Source: FEN-1191 sp964528845 (GTDB lineage Bacteria; Pseudomonadota; Gammaproteobacteria; Steroidobacterales; Steroidobacteraceae). From it: a DNA stretch of 64,000 bases. The notes under the pieces were generated by a model. That model ran no database searches and was not told where the DNA came from. It saw only the letters and a program-made list of their open reading frames with translations. Made by a program: the position numbers and the translations under genes. The stretch is taken from contig CAZGVE010000019.1 of NCBI GenBank assembly GCA_964528845.1, forward strand, positions 1 through 64,000, given 5' to 3'. Position 1 is the first letter of the stretch. Each line of letters begins with the position of its first letter. This document shows positions 1 through 8,862 of this stretch, piece after piece.

Positions 1-2
1 AG

Positions 3-1319
3 GTCGCGATCGTGCGCCCGGGGCCGATCCAGGGCGACATGGTGCATCCCTACCTGCAGCGTCGCGAGAACCCGGAAGCGGTCAGCTATCCGAGCCCCGC
101 GCTCAAGGCCGTCCTGCAGCGCACGCTCGGAGTGCCGATCTTCCAGGAGCAGGTCATGCAGATCGCGATCGTCGCCGCGGGCTTCTCTCCGGGTGAAGCC
201 GACGGGCTGCGTCGGGCGATGGCGGCCTGGAAGCGTCGCGGCGGACTCGAGCCGTACCGGGAGCGGCTGCTCTCAGGGATGGCCCGCAACGGCTACGAGC
301 CGGAATTCGCCGAGGCGATCTACCGGCAGATCCTCGGCTTCGGCGAATACGGATTCCCCGAATCGCACGCCGCCTCGTTCGCGCTGCTGACCTACCTGTC
401 CGCGTGGCTCAAGTGCCACGAACCGGCCGCCTTCGCTGCCGCGCTGATCAACAGCCAGCCGATGGGATTCTACGCACCGGCCCAGATCACGCAGGAGGCA
501 CGGCGCAGCGGCGTAACGGTGCTGCCGGTCGACGTGACCCGCAGCGCGTGGGATTGCACGCTCGAAGTGGTGGACACGGGCGCCGCGGTGGACACGGGCG
601 CTGTCGCGGCGGGGCCGGCCCTGCGCCTCGGGCTGCGGCTGGTGCGCGGACTCTCGCAGGCCGATGGCGCGCGCATCGAGGCTGCACGCGACCTCGGAGC
701 CTTCGGCGGCATCGACGATCTCGCCGCGCGCGCACTGCTGTCGGCCCGCGCGGTGCGCTCGCTCGCGGCCGCCGGAGCGCTCGGCGCCCTCAGTGCGCAC
801 CGCCACGAGGCGAACTGGCGCGCGCTCGGCGTCGAGCGGCTGCCGGGCCTGCTGGCCGGCCTGTCGGCCACGGAACGCAGCGTCGCGTTGCCTTTACCCA
901 GCGAAGCCCAGGAAGTGCTCGCCGACTACCGCCATCTCGGGCTCACGACCGGCCGCCATCCGCTGGCGCTGCTGCGTCCCGGCCTCGTGCGCCGCGGATT
1001 TCAGAGCAGCCAGGACCTGCAGCGGCTCGCCGATGGCCAGACCGTGCGCGTGGGTGGACTGGTCACGCACATGCAGCAGCCCGCGACCGCCTCCGGCGTC
1101 GTGTTCGCATCGCTGGAGGACGAGACCGGGATCGTCAACGTGATTCTCTGGCCCGGGGTATTCGCGGCCCAGCGGCGCTGCGCACTCGAATCCAGTCTGC
1201 TGGTGGTCGAGGGCACGCTGCAGCGCCGCGACCGCGTCGCGCACGTGATCGCACGCACGCTGCACGATGGCTCCGGATGGCTGTCCGGAATGGCCCGCGA
1301 GTCGCGCGACTTTCGCTGA
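3..1319 (+). CDS. dnaE2: Error-prone DNA polymerase III alpha subunit DnaE2 (ImuC), C-terminal part
   Basis: Incomplete at the left edge: the frame is open from base 3, and about 438 residues of a protein that is normally a little over 1000 residues are visible. The segment starts in the C-family polymerase palm/fingers region (IRPGPIQGD-like start, then the conserved GFGEYGFPESHAASFALL stretch near residue 115), runs through the helix-hairpin-helix region, and ends with an OB-fold (VRVGGLVTHMQQPATASG, about residues 345-385). The INSQPMGFY motif is typical of DnaE2 rather than replicative DnaE1. The family does damage-induced translesion synthesis together with ImuA and ImuB, which would be expected just left of the window. 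It ends convergent to the next gene. The family call is firm. Confidence 0.96.
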   Translation, partial: VAIVRPGPIQGDMVHPYLQRRENPEAVSYPSPALKAVLQRTLGVPIFQEQVMQIAIVAAGFSPGEADGLRRAMAAWKRRGGLEPYRERLLSGMARNGYEPEFAEAIYRQILGFGEYGFPESHAASFALLTYLSAWLKCHEPAAFAAALINSQPMGFYAPAQITQEARRSGVTVLPVDVTRSAWDCTLEVVDTGAAVDTGAVAAGPALRLGLRLVRGLSQADGARIEAARDLGAFGGIDDLAARALLSARAVRSLAAAGALGALSAHRHEANWRALGVERLPGLLAGLSATERSVALPLPSEAQEVLADYRHLGLTTGRHPLALLRPGLVRRGFQSSQDLQRLADGQTVRVGGLVTHMQQPATASGVVFASLEDETGIVNVILWPGVFAAQRRCALESSLLVVEGTLQRRDRVAHVIARTLHDGSGWLSGMARESRDFR

Positions 1320-1338
1320 CCCGCGGGCTACCGAAGTT

Positions 1339-1827
1339 CTAGGAGCAGGCCTTGCCGTGATCCGCGCGTGCACCCTTGGCCTTGGCATCCGACTCGCTCA
1401 GGTACTGGCCCTGCTTGGTCTTGCCGTACCAACGGTCCCCGGAGCAATGGTAGACATTGCTGCTGGTATTGAGCCAGACGAGCCCGGCGCCGCCGCCAGG
1501 CTTCGCTACCGTCAGCGGCGCGCCTTCGCCCGTGCTGACCTTGGGCGCCGCGGCCGGTGCCGCAGGAGCTGCCGCCGCCGGAGCTGCGGCTGGAGCGGCG
1601 GCGGCCGTCGGCGCCGCGGCGCCCGCGCCGGAAGCATCGGCCCCGTACCACTGCTTGACGCCCTTGTGCCCGTGGCAGGCGCCCTGCTTGTGGGCCGCTG
1701 AAGAATAGCTACCGTCGTTGCACAGTCCGTTGGTTCCGGCCGGTGCGCCGGCCGGCGCCTGCGCCAGCGCGTAGCCCGCGCCGGACAGACCGAACAGCAG
1801 CGGCACGATGATTTTCCATGAATGCAT
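1339..1827 (-). CDS. Small secreted DUF3761-family protein
   Basis: A 162-residue protein with a Sec-type signal peptide (MHSWKIIVPLLFGLSGAGYA, cleavage near ALA-QA). A DUF3761-like segment follows (GTNGLCNDGSYSSAAHKQGAC, HGHKGVKQWYG), then an Ala/Pro-rich linker of roughly 40 residues, then a C-terminal part with WLNTSSNVYHC and WYGKTKQGQYLSE in which two Cys could pair. I place the start at the ATG at 1827 because GGGGGC lies 5-6 bases upstream; a TTG five codons earlier is possible. The function of the family is unknown. The periplasmic or extracellular location is inferred from the signal peptide. It lies downstream of the YidB-like gene on the same strand. Confidence 0.8.
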   Translation of the reverse strand: MHSWKIIVPLLFGLSGAGYALAQAPAGAPAGTNGLCNDGSYSSAAHKQGACHGHKGVKQWYGADASGAGAAAPTAAAAPAAAPAAAAPAAPAAAPKVSTGEGAPLTVAKPGGGAGLVWLNTSSNVYHCSGDRWYGKTKQGQYLSESDAKAKGARADHGKACS

Positions 1828-1872
1828 AGAGCCCCCTAGCAATGACAGATGAATAAGGTTGCGGGTCAGAAA

Positions 1873-2205
1873 TCAGGTCTTGGGCGCCGCGGAGCCGGAA
1901 GCCATCTGGCTCACTGCCTGCGGCAGGATCTCGGACAGCTTCTGCGCGAACTGTTGCGGATTGATGCCGAACTTCGCGGCCATCTCCTGCACCGTCGCGC
2001 TGCCGAGTACCTGGTGGAGCTGTTCGGCCGTCACGGGCAGGTTGGCGCCGGGTCCGACCCAGGACTGCACCAGGTGACCGAGCCCCTGCTGCTCGAACTG
2101 CGCGGTCACAGCGGCGAGGCCACCCCGGCGTTCGATCGCACCGGCAACCATGGAGGTGAGTTCGGCGCCCACGGCACCGCCCAGGAGGCCCTCGAGAAAA
2201 CTCAT
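1873..2205 (-). CDS. YidB-family (DUF937) protein
   Basis: A 110-residue soluble protein matching the YidB/DUF937 pattern: a Gly-rich start (MSFLEGLLGGAVG), then GLGHLVQSWVGPGAN and ITAEQLHQVLGS-like helices, and a C-terminal segment MAAKFGINPQQFAQKLSEILPQAV. There is no signal peptide or transmembrane segment. The biochemical role of the family is not established. The gene has its own 95-base spacer from the HDOD gene upstream and reads toward the DUF3761 gene 45 bases further on, so the two could be co-transcribed. Confidence 0.88.
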   Translation of the reverse strand: MSFLEGLLGGAVGAELTSMVAGAIERRGGLAAVTAQFEQQGLGHLVQSWVGPGANLPVTAEQLHQVLGSATVQEMAAKFGINPQQFAQKLSEILPQAVSQMASGSAAPKT

Positions 2206-2300
2206 TGTTCTTCCCCTGTCAGACGAACCGCCGCTGCGACGGGCAGGCGGTATCGTACCCGCACCGGACGGTGCAGCTCAATCCACGCTTCTCGTCGCGC

Positions 2301-3239
2301 TCAGCTCCCGAGCGCGGCGCGCAGTGCGGTCAGCTCGATCGCGGATTCGTCCAGCAGTGCATGACAGGTCGCCGTGTCCAGCGCCATGCGTTGCGCGCCG
2401 GGCAGTTCTTCGAGCTGCCGGCCAAGCAACTCGGGCGCATCCCGCCACCGGGCGACCGCATCGGCCACTTCGAGAATATCGGCCAGCGCCGCCCCGGTAC
2501 CCCGCAGCTCGCGATCCGGATCGCTGTACATCGAGACTGCGACGACGATCTCATCGGCCATGCGCCAGTTCTCGAGCAACGCCTTGGCGATGCCACCGTG
2601 CCAGTCGCGCTCGATGCGCTGGTAGCTCACCCGGTCGGCGAACAGCGCCGGATGCCGCATCGCCCGGGTCAGGATGTAGAGCTTGCCGACCCCGTGCACG
2701 ATCCCGGCGAGCATCGCAGTATCGGCACTGCAGCGCCCACTGCGCCGTGCGAGCACGAAGCTGAGCGCTGCGACCAGCACGCTGTGCTGCCAGAATGCGT
2801 TGAGCGGTCGCTCGATGGCCTTGAAGGCCGGAGCCGAGCGCAGCTGGGCAAGCGCGTAACCGATCACGGCGGTGCGCAGTGCATCGAATCCCAGGCGCGT
2901 GACAGCCGTCCGCAGCTCGCTGACCGCCTTGCCGCCCGGCGCCAGCGCCACGGAGTTCGCCATCGAGAGTACGCGTGCGGCCAGCATCGGTTCGGCGCCG
3001 AGCACCCGCACCACGCGCTCGGCGCTGGTGCTGTCCTCCGCCAGGACCTTCTGCACCTGGGCCGCCACCTTCGGGAAGCTCGGCAGCTCGATCGTGCTCG
3101 AGGAGAGCTCCGAGGCGAGCTCGCGTACGAACTCGAACGCCGCCGTACTGGCCTGGCGGGTGCCCGCGCTTTCCGATGGTGCATGCTGACTCACGGCCCC
3201 TGTATCGGCCGTGTGACCGGCAACTTGAGGTCCCGGCAC
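2301..3239 (-). CDS. HDOD-domain signalling protein at the end of the chemotaxis operon
   Basis: A 312-residue protein. The HDOD core spans roughly residues 45-240, beginning with IELPSFPKVAAQV and followed by LGAEPMLAARVLSMANS, which are standard HDOD landmarks. At the position of the HD motif it has IVHGVGKLYIL, so the metal-binding His is kept but the Asp is Gly. This is normal for HDOD proteins and argues against phosphodiesterase activity. The first 40 residues are low complexity. The GTG start is two bases after the cheD stop, so it is very likely co-transcribed and possibly translationally coupled. HDOD proteins act in bacterial signal transduction, but no precise role can be read from the sequence. 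Confidence 0.88.
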   Translation of the reverse strand: MPGPQVAGHTADTGAVSQHAPSESAGTRQASTAAFEFVRELASELSSSTIELPSFPKVAAQVQKVLAEDSTSAERVVRVLGAEPMLAARVLSMANSVALAPGGKAVSELRTAVTRLGFDALRTAVIGYALAQLRSAPAFKAIERPLNAFWQHSVLVAALSFVLARRSGRCSADTAMLAGIVHGVGKLYILTRAMRHPALFADRVSYQRIERDWHGGIAKALLENWRMADEIVVAVSMYSDPDRELRGTGAALADILEVADAVARWRDAPELLGRQLEELPGAQRMALDTATCHALLDESAIELTALRAALGS

Positions 3240-3241
3240 GC

Positions 3242-3922
3242 CTAGAACAGCTCGATCTCGCTGCTGACCGGATCGTGGTCGAGATCGTCCATGTAGTGCC
3301 GTTCGCGCTCGATCAGCGTGTCGTTGTGCTGCGAGGTGAGCTTCTTGACGCGGATCTTGCCGCTGTCCGGAAAGTAGCAGACCTTGCGCGGATAGATGTC
3401 GCCCAGGTCCTCGCCGGCTACCGTGAAGCCCTCGTCGGCCACGTAGCGGCGGACGAAGCTGATATTGCGTGCGCCGATATCCATCGACATCGTGCGCAGC
3501 ACCTTGCCGCCGCCGACCAGCTTGAACTCGAGGCTCTGGCGCTGGCCGCCGAGCTTCAGGATATCGTTGATCAGCCGTTCCATCGCGACATTGCCGTAGC
3601 GGGTCGCGGCGCTCACCGCCGAGCCCCAGACGCTATTGCCGTGAGAGGCATCCAGCGGCAGCATGAAATGATTCATGCCCCCGACGCCCAGCCGCACATC
3701 GCGCACGCAGGCGGACACGCATGAGCCGAGGACGGTCACGATCATCTCGCCGGCGGTTGACACGTAATACTCGCCGGGCAGCAGTTTTGCCGCGCTGACG
3801 CCGTGCACGCGGTCCCAGTAGCGATTGACGTGCGCGAACTGCGCCATGGTCGGGGGCAGCACGCCCTCCGCGGCCGGTGAGGCCGCGCTGGTGCCGCGCC
3901 GATGCGGCGGGTGGGGGCGCAT
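3242..3922 (-). CDS. cheD: Chemoreceptor glutamine deamidase CheD
   Basis: A 226-residue protein with the CheD signature: the catalytic Cys in VLGSCVSACV (Cys68), the His in GGMNHFMLP (His85), and GSAVSAATRYGNVAMERLIND, KLVGGGKVL and NISFVRRY further on. The family deamidates specific glutamines on chemoreceptors and in some bacteria modulates CheC. No CheC is visible here, so receptor deamidation or adaptation is the likely job. GGAGG lies 5 bases before the ATG. The start is 10 bases behind the CheY-like gene. The N-terminal 25 residues are a Pro/Arg/Ala-rich extension. Confidence 0.96.
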   Translation of the reverse strand: MRPHPPHRRGTSAASPAAEGVLPPTMAQFAHVNRYWDRVHGVSAAKLLPGEYYVSTAGEMIVTVLGSCVSACVRDVRLGVGGMNHFMLPLDASHGNSVWGSAVSAATRYGNVAMERLINDILKLGGQRQSLEFKLVGGGKVLRTMSMDIGARNISFVRRYVADEGFTVAGEDLGDIYPRKVCYFPDSGKIRVKKLTSQHNDTLIERERHYMDDLDHDPVSSEIELF

Positions 3923-3931
3923 GGCCGCCTC

Positions 3932-4294
3932 CTAGAGCACGCGCGCCATGGTGGCGAGCAGCTGGTCGGGGTTGAAGGGCTTGACGATCCAGCCGGTCGC
4001 GCCGGCGCGCTTGCCCTCGAGCTTGCGCTCCTGGCTGGACTCGGTGGTCAGCAGCAGCAGCGGCGTGAGCCGATAGCCGGGCAGAGCGCGCAGCTCGCTG
4101 ACCAGCGTGATGCCGTCCATGCGCGGCATGTTCACGTCGGTGATCACCAGATCCACCGCATGGTCGCGCGCATAGTCGAGTGCCTCGAGGCCGTCGGCGG
4201 CCTCGATCACTTTATAGCCGGCCTGCTGCAGCGTGGCCCGCACCATCTGCCGCATCGAAGCCGAGTCGTCCACCGCCATGACTACGTGTGTCAT
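3932..4294 (-). CDS. CheY-like single-domain response regulator
   Basis: A 120-residue receiver domain alone. The acidic pocket is VDD (residues 8-10), the phospho-acceptor Asp53 lies in ITDVNMPRMDG, and the switch residues are Thr83/Thr84 (LLLTTESSQ) and Lys105 (WIVKPF). Start choice: GAGGAG is followed at once by an ATG and, six bases later, by the in-frame ATG at 4294, which has the right spacing. It lies between cheB and cheD. It closely resembles the regulator at 18335-18733 (identical DDSASMRQMV and SSQERK-EGKRAGATGW) and differs from the classical CheY at 16614-17015. It may receive phosphate from the local CheA. Confidence 0.93.
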   Translation of the reverse strand: MTHVVMAVDDSASMRQMVRATLQQAGYKVIEAADGLEALDYARDHAVDLVITDVNMPRMDGITLVSELRALPGYRLTPLLLLTTESSQERKLEGKRAGATGWIVKPFNPDQLLATMARVL

Positions 4295-4304
4295 CTGCAT
4301 CTCC

Positions 4305-5426
4305 TCACTGCCTGGCCCCGGACTGTGCCGCCCGCTCCAGCGGCGCGCCCGCCCGCGAGGCCAGCCGCAGCAGTGCCGACGCGATCCGCTCCAGTGGCAG
4401 CACTTCCGCCGCGCCGCCGAGCCGGACCGCCGCGCCCGGCATGCCCCATACCACGCTGCTCGCCTCATCCTGCGCCACCGTCTGGGCGCCGGCCTCGAGC
4501 ATTTCCTTCAGCCCGCGCGCGCCGTCATCACCCATTCCGGTCAGGATCGCGCCGACGGCATTGGGACCGACGTTCTGGGCCACCGAACGGAACAGCACAT
4601 CGACGCTGGGCCGGTGCCGGTTCACCAGCGGCCCCTCGGAGAGGCGGCACAGGTAGCGCGCACCGTCGCGCTCGACCATCAGGTGCAGGCCGCCCGGTGC
4701 GATGTACACGTGGCCGGGCATGATCTGCTGGCCGTCCCGCGGTTCGCAGACCGACAGCGCGCAGATCGAGTCCATGCGGCGTGTGAACGGGCCGCTGAAG
4801 GCGGCGGGGATGTGCTGCGCAATCACGACCGCCGGACTGTCGGCCGGCAGCCCGCTCAGGACTTCGCGGATCGCCTCGGTGCCGCCGGTCGACGCGCCGA
4901 TGGCGATGATGCGATCGGTAGTGCGGAACAGGCGCTGCTGCGTGAGCGCCGGCAGCACCGCGTCAGCGGAGTACTTGGGTTGCACCCGGGGCAGAGCGCT
5001 GCTGCCGGCGTGCGCACGTACGCGCGCCGAGGCGGCAATGCGCACCTTCGCCAGGATGTCGTCGGAGAATTCATTCAAAGTGCCCGCCAGGTCGAGCTTG
5101 GGCTTCGACACGAAGTCCACGGCGCCCAGTTCCAGTGCCTTGAGCGTGATCTCGGCACCCTGCTCGGTCAGCGAGGAGACCATCACGACCGGCATCGGCC
5201 GCAGTCGCATCAGATTGCTCAGAAAGGTGATCCCATCCATGCGCGGCATCTCGACGTCGAGCGTCAGCACGTCAGGATTCAGCGCCTTGATCCGCTCGCG
5301 CGCGATCAGCGGATCCCCGGCCGTCCCGACCACCTCGATGTCGGGCGCCGCGTTCAGGATCTCGGAGAGCATCTGACGCACCAGCGAGGAATCATCGACG
5401 ATCAGCACGCGGATCTTGTTCGGCAT
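4305..5426 (-). CDS. cheB: Chemotaxis protein-glutamate methylesterase CheB
   Basis: A 373-residue protein with an N-terminal receiver domain (DD at 11-12, acceptor Asp57 in LTLDVEMPRMDG, Lys in FVSKPK) and a C-terminal methylesterase domain. The catalytic Ser is in AIGASTGGTEAI, the His in VIAQHIP and the Asp in TGMGDDGARG. It removes methyl groups from receptor glutamates after phosphorylation by CheA. The ATG at 5426 lies 2 bases after the cheR stop, so the genes are coupled. The C-terminal tail after about residue 345 is Ala-rich. Confidence 0.97.
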   Translation of the reverse strand: MPNKIRVLIVDDSSLVRQMLSEILNAAPDIEVVGTAGDPLIARERIKALNPDVLTLDVEMPRMDGITFLSNLMRLRPMPVVMVSSLTEQGAEITLKALELGAVDFVSKPKLDLAGTLNEFSDDILAKVRIAASARVRAHAGSSALPRVQPKYSADAVLPALTQQRLFRTTDRIIAIGASTGGTEAIREVLSGLPADSPAVVIAQHIPAAFSGPFTRRMDSICALSVCEPRDGQQIMPGHVYIAPGGLHLMVERDGARYLCRLSEGPLVNRHRPSVDVLFRSVAQNVGPNAVGAILTGMGDDGARGLKEMLEAGAQTVAQDEASSVVWGMPGAAVRLGGAAEVLPLERIASALLRLASRAGAPLERAAQSGARQ

Positions 5427-5428
5427 GG

Positions 5429-6289
5429 CTAGTCCTCGACCCGCCGGTACATCGTATGGCCGAGCAGCTGGTAGCGCTCGGTTACCCGGTAGAGGCTCTC
5501 GGAATGTCCAAGAAACAGCAGGTCCCCGGGTCGCTGCAGCAGCGCCATGCGCTCGAACAGCGCCCGCTGCGTCGCCTTGTCGAAGTAGATCACCACGTTG
5601 CGGCAGAAGATCACGTCGAACGGTCCGCGCATCGGCCAGTCGTGCATCAGGTTGAGCTGCTTGAAGGTGATCAGCTCGCGCAACGCCGGGTCCACGCGTA
5701 CCCGGCCGGCCTGGCTGCCGGTACCCGCGCGGAAAAAGCTGCTGGCCCGCGCGCTCGCCATCGTCTGCAGCCGATCGGCCGGATAGACGCCCGCCGCGCC
5801 GGTGGCGAGTACATTGGAATCCAGGTCCGTCGCCAGGATACGGACGTCGAGGCCGGCGAGCAGGCTGCGCTGCTCGCGCAGCACGATCGCGATGCTGTAC
5901 GGCTCCTCGCCGGTGGAACATGCGCACGACCAGATGCGCAGCCTGCCCGTGCCGCGTGCGGCGATGGCCGGCAGTGCCTGCCCGGCCAGGTAGTCGAAAT
6001 GATGCGGCTCGCGGAAGAACGCGGTCAGGTTGGTCGTGATGGCATTCGTGAACTCCTCGAGTTCCACGGGGTCGGCCTGTTCGAGCAGCATCAGATAGTC
6101 CGCGAATCCGGACAGCCGCAGCGCGCGCAGCCGCCGAACCAGTCGGCCATAGACGAGCTGGCGCTTGGCCTCGGACAGCGCGATTCCGGTGTGCTCACGC
6201 ACCAGCTCACGGATACGGGTGAACTCCCGGTCCGAGAGCACGAAATCGGACGGTCCGCCGACCGGTGCCGCCGCGACAGGCTGGTCCAC
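5429..6289 (-). CDS. cheR: Chemotaxis protein methyltransferase CheR
   Basis: A CheR of about 286 residues: an all-helical N-domain (FTRIRELVREHTGIAL; TTNLTAFFREPHHF) and a SAM-binding domain (RIWSCACSTGEEPYSIA; LATDLDSNVL; FDVIFCRNVVIYFD; LGHSESL). It methylates receptor glutamates. Both local chemoreceptors end in a WxxF pentapeptide of the kind bound by CheR beta-subdomains. The start is uncertain. I prefer the GTG at 6289, with GGAG nine bases upstream and just after the cheW stop. An in-frame ATG at 6367 would add 26 residues and overlap cheW by 56 bases without a visible ribosome site. Confidence 0.95.
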   Translation of the reverse strand: MDQPVAAAPVGGPSDFVLSDREFTRIRELVREHTGIALSEAKRQLVYGRLVRRLRALRLSGFADYLMLLEQADPVELEEFTNAITTNLTAFFREPHHFDYLAGQALPAIAARGTGRLRIWSCACSTGEEPYSIAIVLREQRSLLAGLDVRILATDLDSNVLATGAAGVYPADRLQTMASARASSFFRAGTGSQAGRVRVDPALRELITFKQLNLMHDWPMRGPFDVIFCRNVVIYFDKATQRALFERMALLQRPGDLLFLGHSESLYRVTERYQLLGHTMYRRVED

Positions 6290-6311
6290 GCCTAGCTGCT
6301 CCGCTGCCGGC

Positions 6312-6833
6312 TCAGGAGTCGAGCTGGCCGGCGGCGCCGGTTTCAACACACGCGATGACCAGCGCATCGATGTCGAGCAGCATGATCATCTTGCCATCCA
6401 CCGTCGCGATGCCGCTGACCCAGGCGGCCTCGATCACGCCGCCCAGTTCAGGCACCGGCTTGATCATGTCGCTGGCGACCGAATAGACCTCGGACACGCC
6501 GTCGACGACGATGCCGACCGTCTTCTCGCCGCGCGCACTCGCGACACGTACCACGATCACCACGGTCGAGGCATTGAAGGGACGTGTCTCGAGCCCGAAG
6601 CGCGCGCGCAGGTTGATTACTGGCACGATCACACCGCGCAGGTTCATCACTCCCAGCACGTAATGCGGTGCGTACGGCACGCGGGTCACGCTGTCCCAGC
6701 CTTTGATCTCCTGCACCCGCAGGATACCGACCCCGTATTCCTCTCCGGCGCAGACGAAAGTCAGGTACTGCGTGCCGCTCTCGGCGTTCGGGCCGGCCGG
6801 CGATTCGGCCGGCGCGCTCATGACCTGGCTCAT
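6312..6833 (-). CDS. cheW: Chemotaxis coupling protein CheW (first copy)
   Basis: A 173-residue single CheW domain (FVCAGEEYGVGILRVQEIKG; GVMNLRGVIVPVINLRARFG; VGIVVDGVSEVYSV), linking CheA to the receptors. The ATG at 6833 is preceded by GGAG seven bases upstream, inside the last codons of the receptor gene, so translation is coupled to it. It resembles the other cheW at 8942-9427; the two genes flank the receptor gene, which suggests an old duplication within the operon. It is slightly longer at the C-terminus. Confidence 0.95.
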   Translation of the reverse strand: MSQVMSAPAESPAGPNAESGTQYLTFVCAGEEYGVGILRVQEIKGWDSVTRVPYAPHYVLGVMNLRGVIVPVINLRARFGLETRPFNASTVVIVVRVASARGEKTVGIVVDGVSEVYSVASDMIKPVPELGGVIEAAWVSGIATVDGKMIMLLDIDALVIACVETGAAGQLDS

Positions 6834-6834
6834 G

Positions 6835-8862
6835 TCAGAACTCCTGCCACTCGGCGTCGCCACCTGAAGCCACTGCCGCCTTGCGCACCGTAGCCGTTCT
6901 GGGAGCAGCGGCCGCGGCCTTCGGCTTCGCCGCGCCGGCTACCCAGGGTCGTACCGGCGTGCGCCGCTCGAGCGCCCCGACCGTCGACGACGACTCGTCC
7001 CCGGTGACCTGATACTGGGCGATCATCGTCGTGAGCGCCTGTGCCTGCTCGACGATCGCCTGGCTGGCCGAAGCGGCCTCTTCCACCAGCGCGGCATTCT
7101 GCTGCGTGGTCTCGTCCATCTGCATCACAGCCTTGTTGACCTGCTCGATACCGGAGGATTGCTCGCGGCTCGCCGCTGCGATCTCGGCCACGATGTCGGT
7201 GACCTTCTTGACCGCGTTCACGATTTCCTCGAGCGTGCGACCGGATTCGTCGACCAGCTTGCTGCCCTCGTCGACCTTCGCGACGCTGTCCTGGATCAGC
7301 GCCTTGATCTCCTTGGCCGCAGTCGCACTGCGCCCCGCGAGGTTGCGCACCTCGGTGGCCACCACTGCGAAGCCGCGACCCTGCTCGCCGGCCCGTGCCG
7401 CCTCGACGGCGGCGTTGAGCGCCAGCAGGTTGGTCTGGAACGCGATCTCGTCGATCACGCCGATGATGTCAGCGATCTTCTTCGACGCCGAGTTGATGCC
7501 GCCCATCGAGGCGACTGCGGAGCCAACGACCGCGCCGCCCTTCTCGGCCTGCTGGCGCGCGGCCATGGCGAGCTGGTTCGCCTGACCGGCGTTGTCCGCG
7601 GTCTGTTTGACAGTCGCGGTCATCTGCTCCATCGACGAGGCAGTCTCCTCCAGGCTCGAGGCCTGCTCCTCGGTGCGCTGGGAGAGGTTGGTGTTGCCCT
7701 TGGAAATCTCCTCCGCACCGCTCTGCACTTCCTGCGATGCCAACTTGATCTGGCGCACGACTGCCATCATGTTCTCGAGCAGCGCATTGATGCCGCCGGA
7801 CAGCGCCCCGAAGGCACCGAGTTTGCCCTGCGTGTCGATGCGGCCGGTGAGGTCGCGCTGCTTGCCGCGCTCGACTACCGCATTGACCTCGTCGATCAGG
7901 CGGCTCATCGTGCCGAGCAGGTCATTGACGCTGACGCACAATGCCTCGACCTGACCAGTCTTGCCCTGCAGCGGGATCTGGCGCTTCAGGTCGCCGGCGA
8001 GCGCCGATTTCACGACTTCCTGCGTCTCGCGTACCGCATCCTGCATCATCTGGGCGAGCACGACCTGGGCGGTCACGTCGGTCGCATATTTGACGACCTT
8101 GAAGGGCTTGCCGTTGGCATCCATGATCGGGTTGTAGGACGCCTGGATCCAGACCTCCCTGCCACCCTTGCCGATACGCTTGTACTGCGCAGCGTCGTAC
8201 TCGCCGCGGCCGAGCTTGGCCCAGAACTCGCGGTACTCAGTGGTGTCGCGATAGGACGGCTCGACAAACATGCTGTGATGGTGTCCACGCACCTCATCGA
8301 GCGTGTAGCCCAGGGTGTTCAGGAAATTGGCGTTCGCGGTGCGGATTGTGCCGTCCAGGTCGAACTCGATGACCGCCTGGGCCTTGCTGATCGCGGCGAG
8401 CTGACCTTCGTAGTCCGCGGTACGCGTCTTCTGCGCCGTCACGTCGGTCGCGTACTTCACGACCTTGAAGGGCTTGCCGGCCGCATCGAAGATCGGATTG
8501 TAGGATGCCTGAATCCACACTTCCCGCCCGCCCTTGCCGATGCGCTTGTACTGCGCCGCGTCGTACTCGCCGCGTCCGAGCTTGGCCCAGAACGCGTGGT
8601 ACTCAGCGCTATCGCGATAAGAGGGTTCGACGAACATGCTGTGGTGGCGACCGACCACTTCCTCGAGCGTGTAGCCGAGCGCGCTCAGGAAGTTGGGATT
8701 GGCGGTGCGGATGGTGCCGTCGAGGTCGAACTCGATGACCGCCTGGGCCTTGCCGATCGCGGCGAGCTGGCCGCGCATGTCGTCGAGCTCACGCGCGTCG
8801 ACGGCCACCTTCCGGCCTTTGCCGGCCGACCGCGGCTTCTTCGTCACTTTTCTCATCACCAT
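6835..8862 (-). CDS. Soluble chemoreceptor with two tandem PAS domains and a C-terminal CheR tether
   Basis: A 675-residue methyl-accepting chemotaxis protein without signal peptide or transmembrane segments, hence cytoplasmic. A basic N-terminus leads into two near-identical PAS domains (about residues 30-150 and 152-272; both contain AVIEFDLDGTIRTAN and KRIGKGGREVWIQASYNPI). A linker follows (DLTGRIDTQGKLGAFGAL), then the long MA signalling hairpin with tip EIAFQTNLLALNAAVEAAR. The last five residues, EWQEF, match the CheR-binding pentapeptide pattern. The ATG at 8862 has GAGGAA seven bases upstream. The gene sits between two cheW genes. PAS ligands (redox, oxygen or small molecules) cannot be deduced. 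Confidence 0.95.
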   Translation of the reverse strand: MVMRKVTKKPRSAGKGRKVAVDARELDDMRGQLAAIGKAQAVIEFDLDGTIRTANPNFLSALGYTLEEVVGRHHSMFVEPSYRDSAEYHAFWAKLGRGEYDAAQYKRIGKGGREVWIQASYNPIFDAAGKPFKVVKYATDVTAQKTRTADYEGQLAAISKAQAVIEFDLDGTIRTANANFLNTLGYTLDEVRGHHHSMFVEPSYRDTTEYREFWAKLGRGEYDAAQYKRIGKGGREVWIQASYNPIMDANGKPFKVVKYATDVTAQVVLAQMMQDAVRETQEVVKSALAGDLKRQIPLQGKTGQVEALCVSVNDLLGTMSRLIDEVNAVVERGKQRDLTGRIDTQGKLGAFGALSGGINALLENMMAVVRQIKLASQEVQSGAEEISKGNTNLSQRTEEQASSLEETASSMEQMTATVKQTADNAGQANQLAMAARQQAEKGGAVVGSAVASMGGINSASKKIADIIGVIDEIAFQTNLLALNAAVEAARAGEQGRGFAVVATEVRNLAGRSATAAKEIKALIQDSVAKVDEGSKLVDESGRTLEEIVNAVKKVTDIVAEIAAASREQSSGIEQVNKAVMQMDETTQQNAALVEEAASASQAIVEQAQALTTMIAQYQVTGDESSSTVGALERRTPVRPWVAGAAKPKAAAAAPRTATVRKAAVASGGDAEWQEF
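8072..8768. repeat. Intragenic tandem duplication encoding the two PAS domains
   Basis: Copies at about 8072-8402 and 8438-8768 are related at an exact 366-base offset (122 codons). Long stretches are identical or differ only at scattered, mostly third-position bases, for example around 8165 and 8531. The similarity is much higher than PAS function requires, so this is a recent in-frame duplication or one kept alike by gene conversion. Confidence 0.85.
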
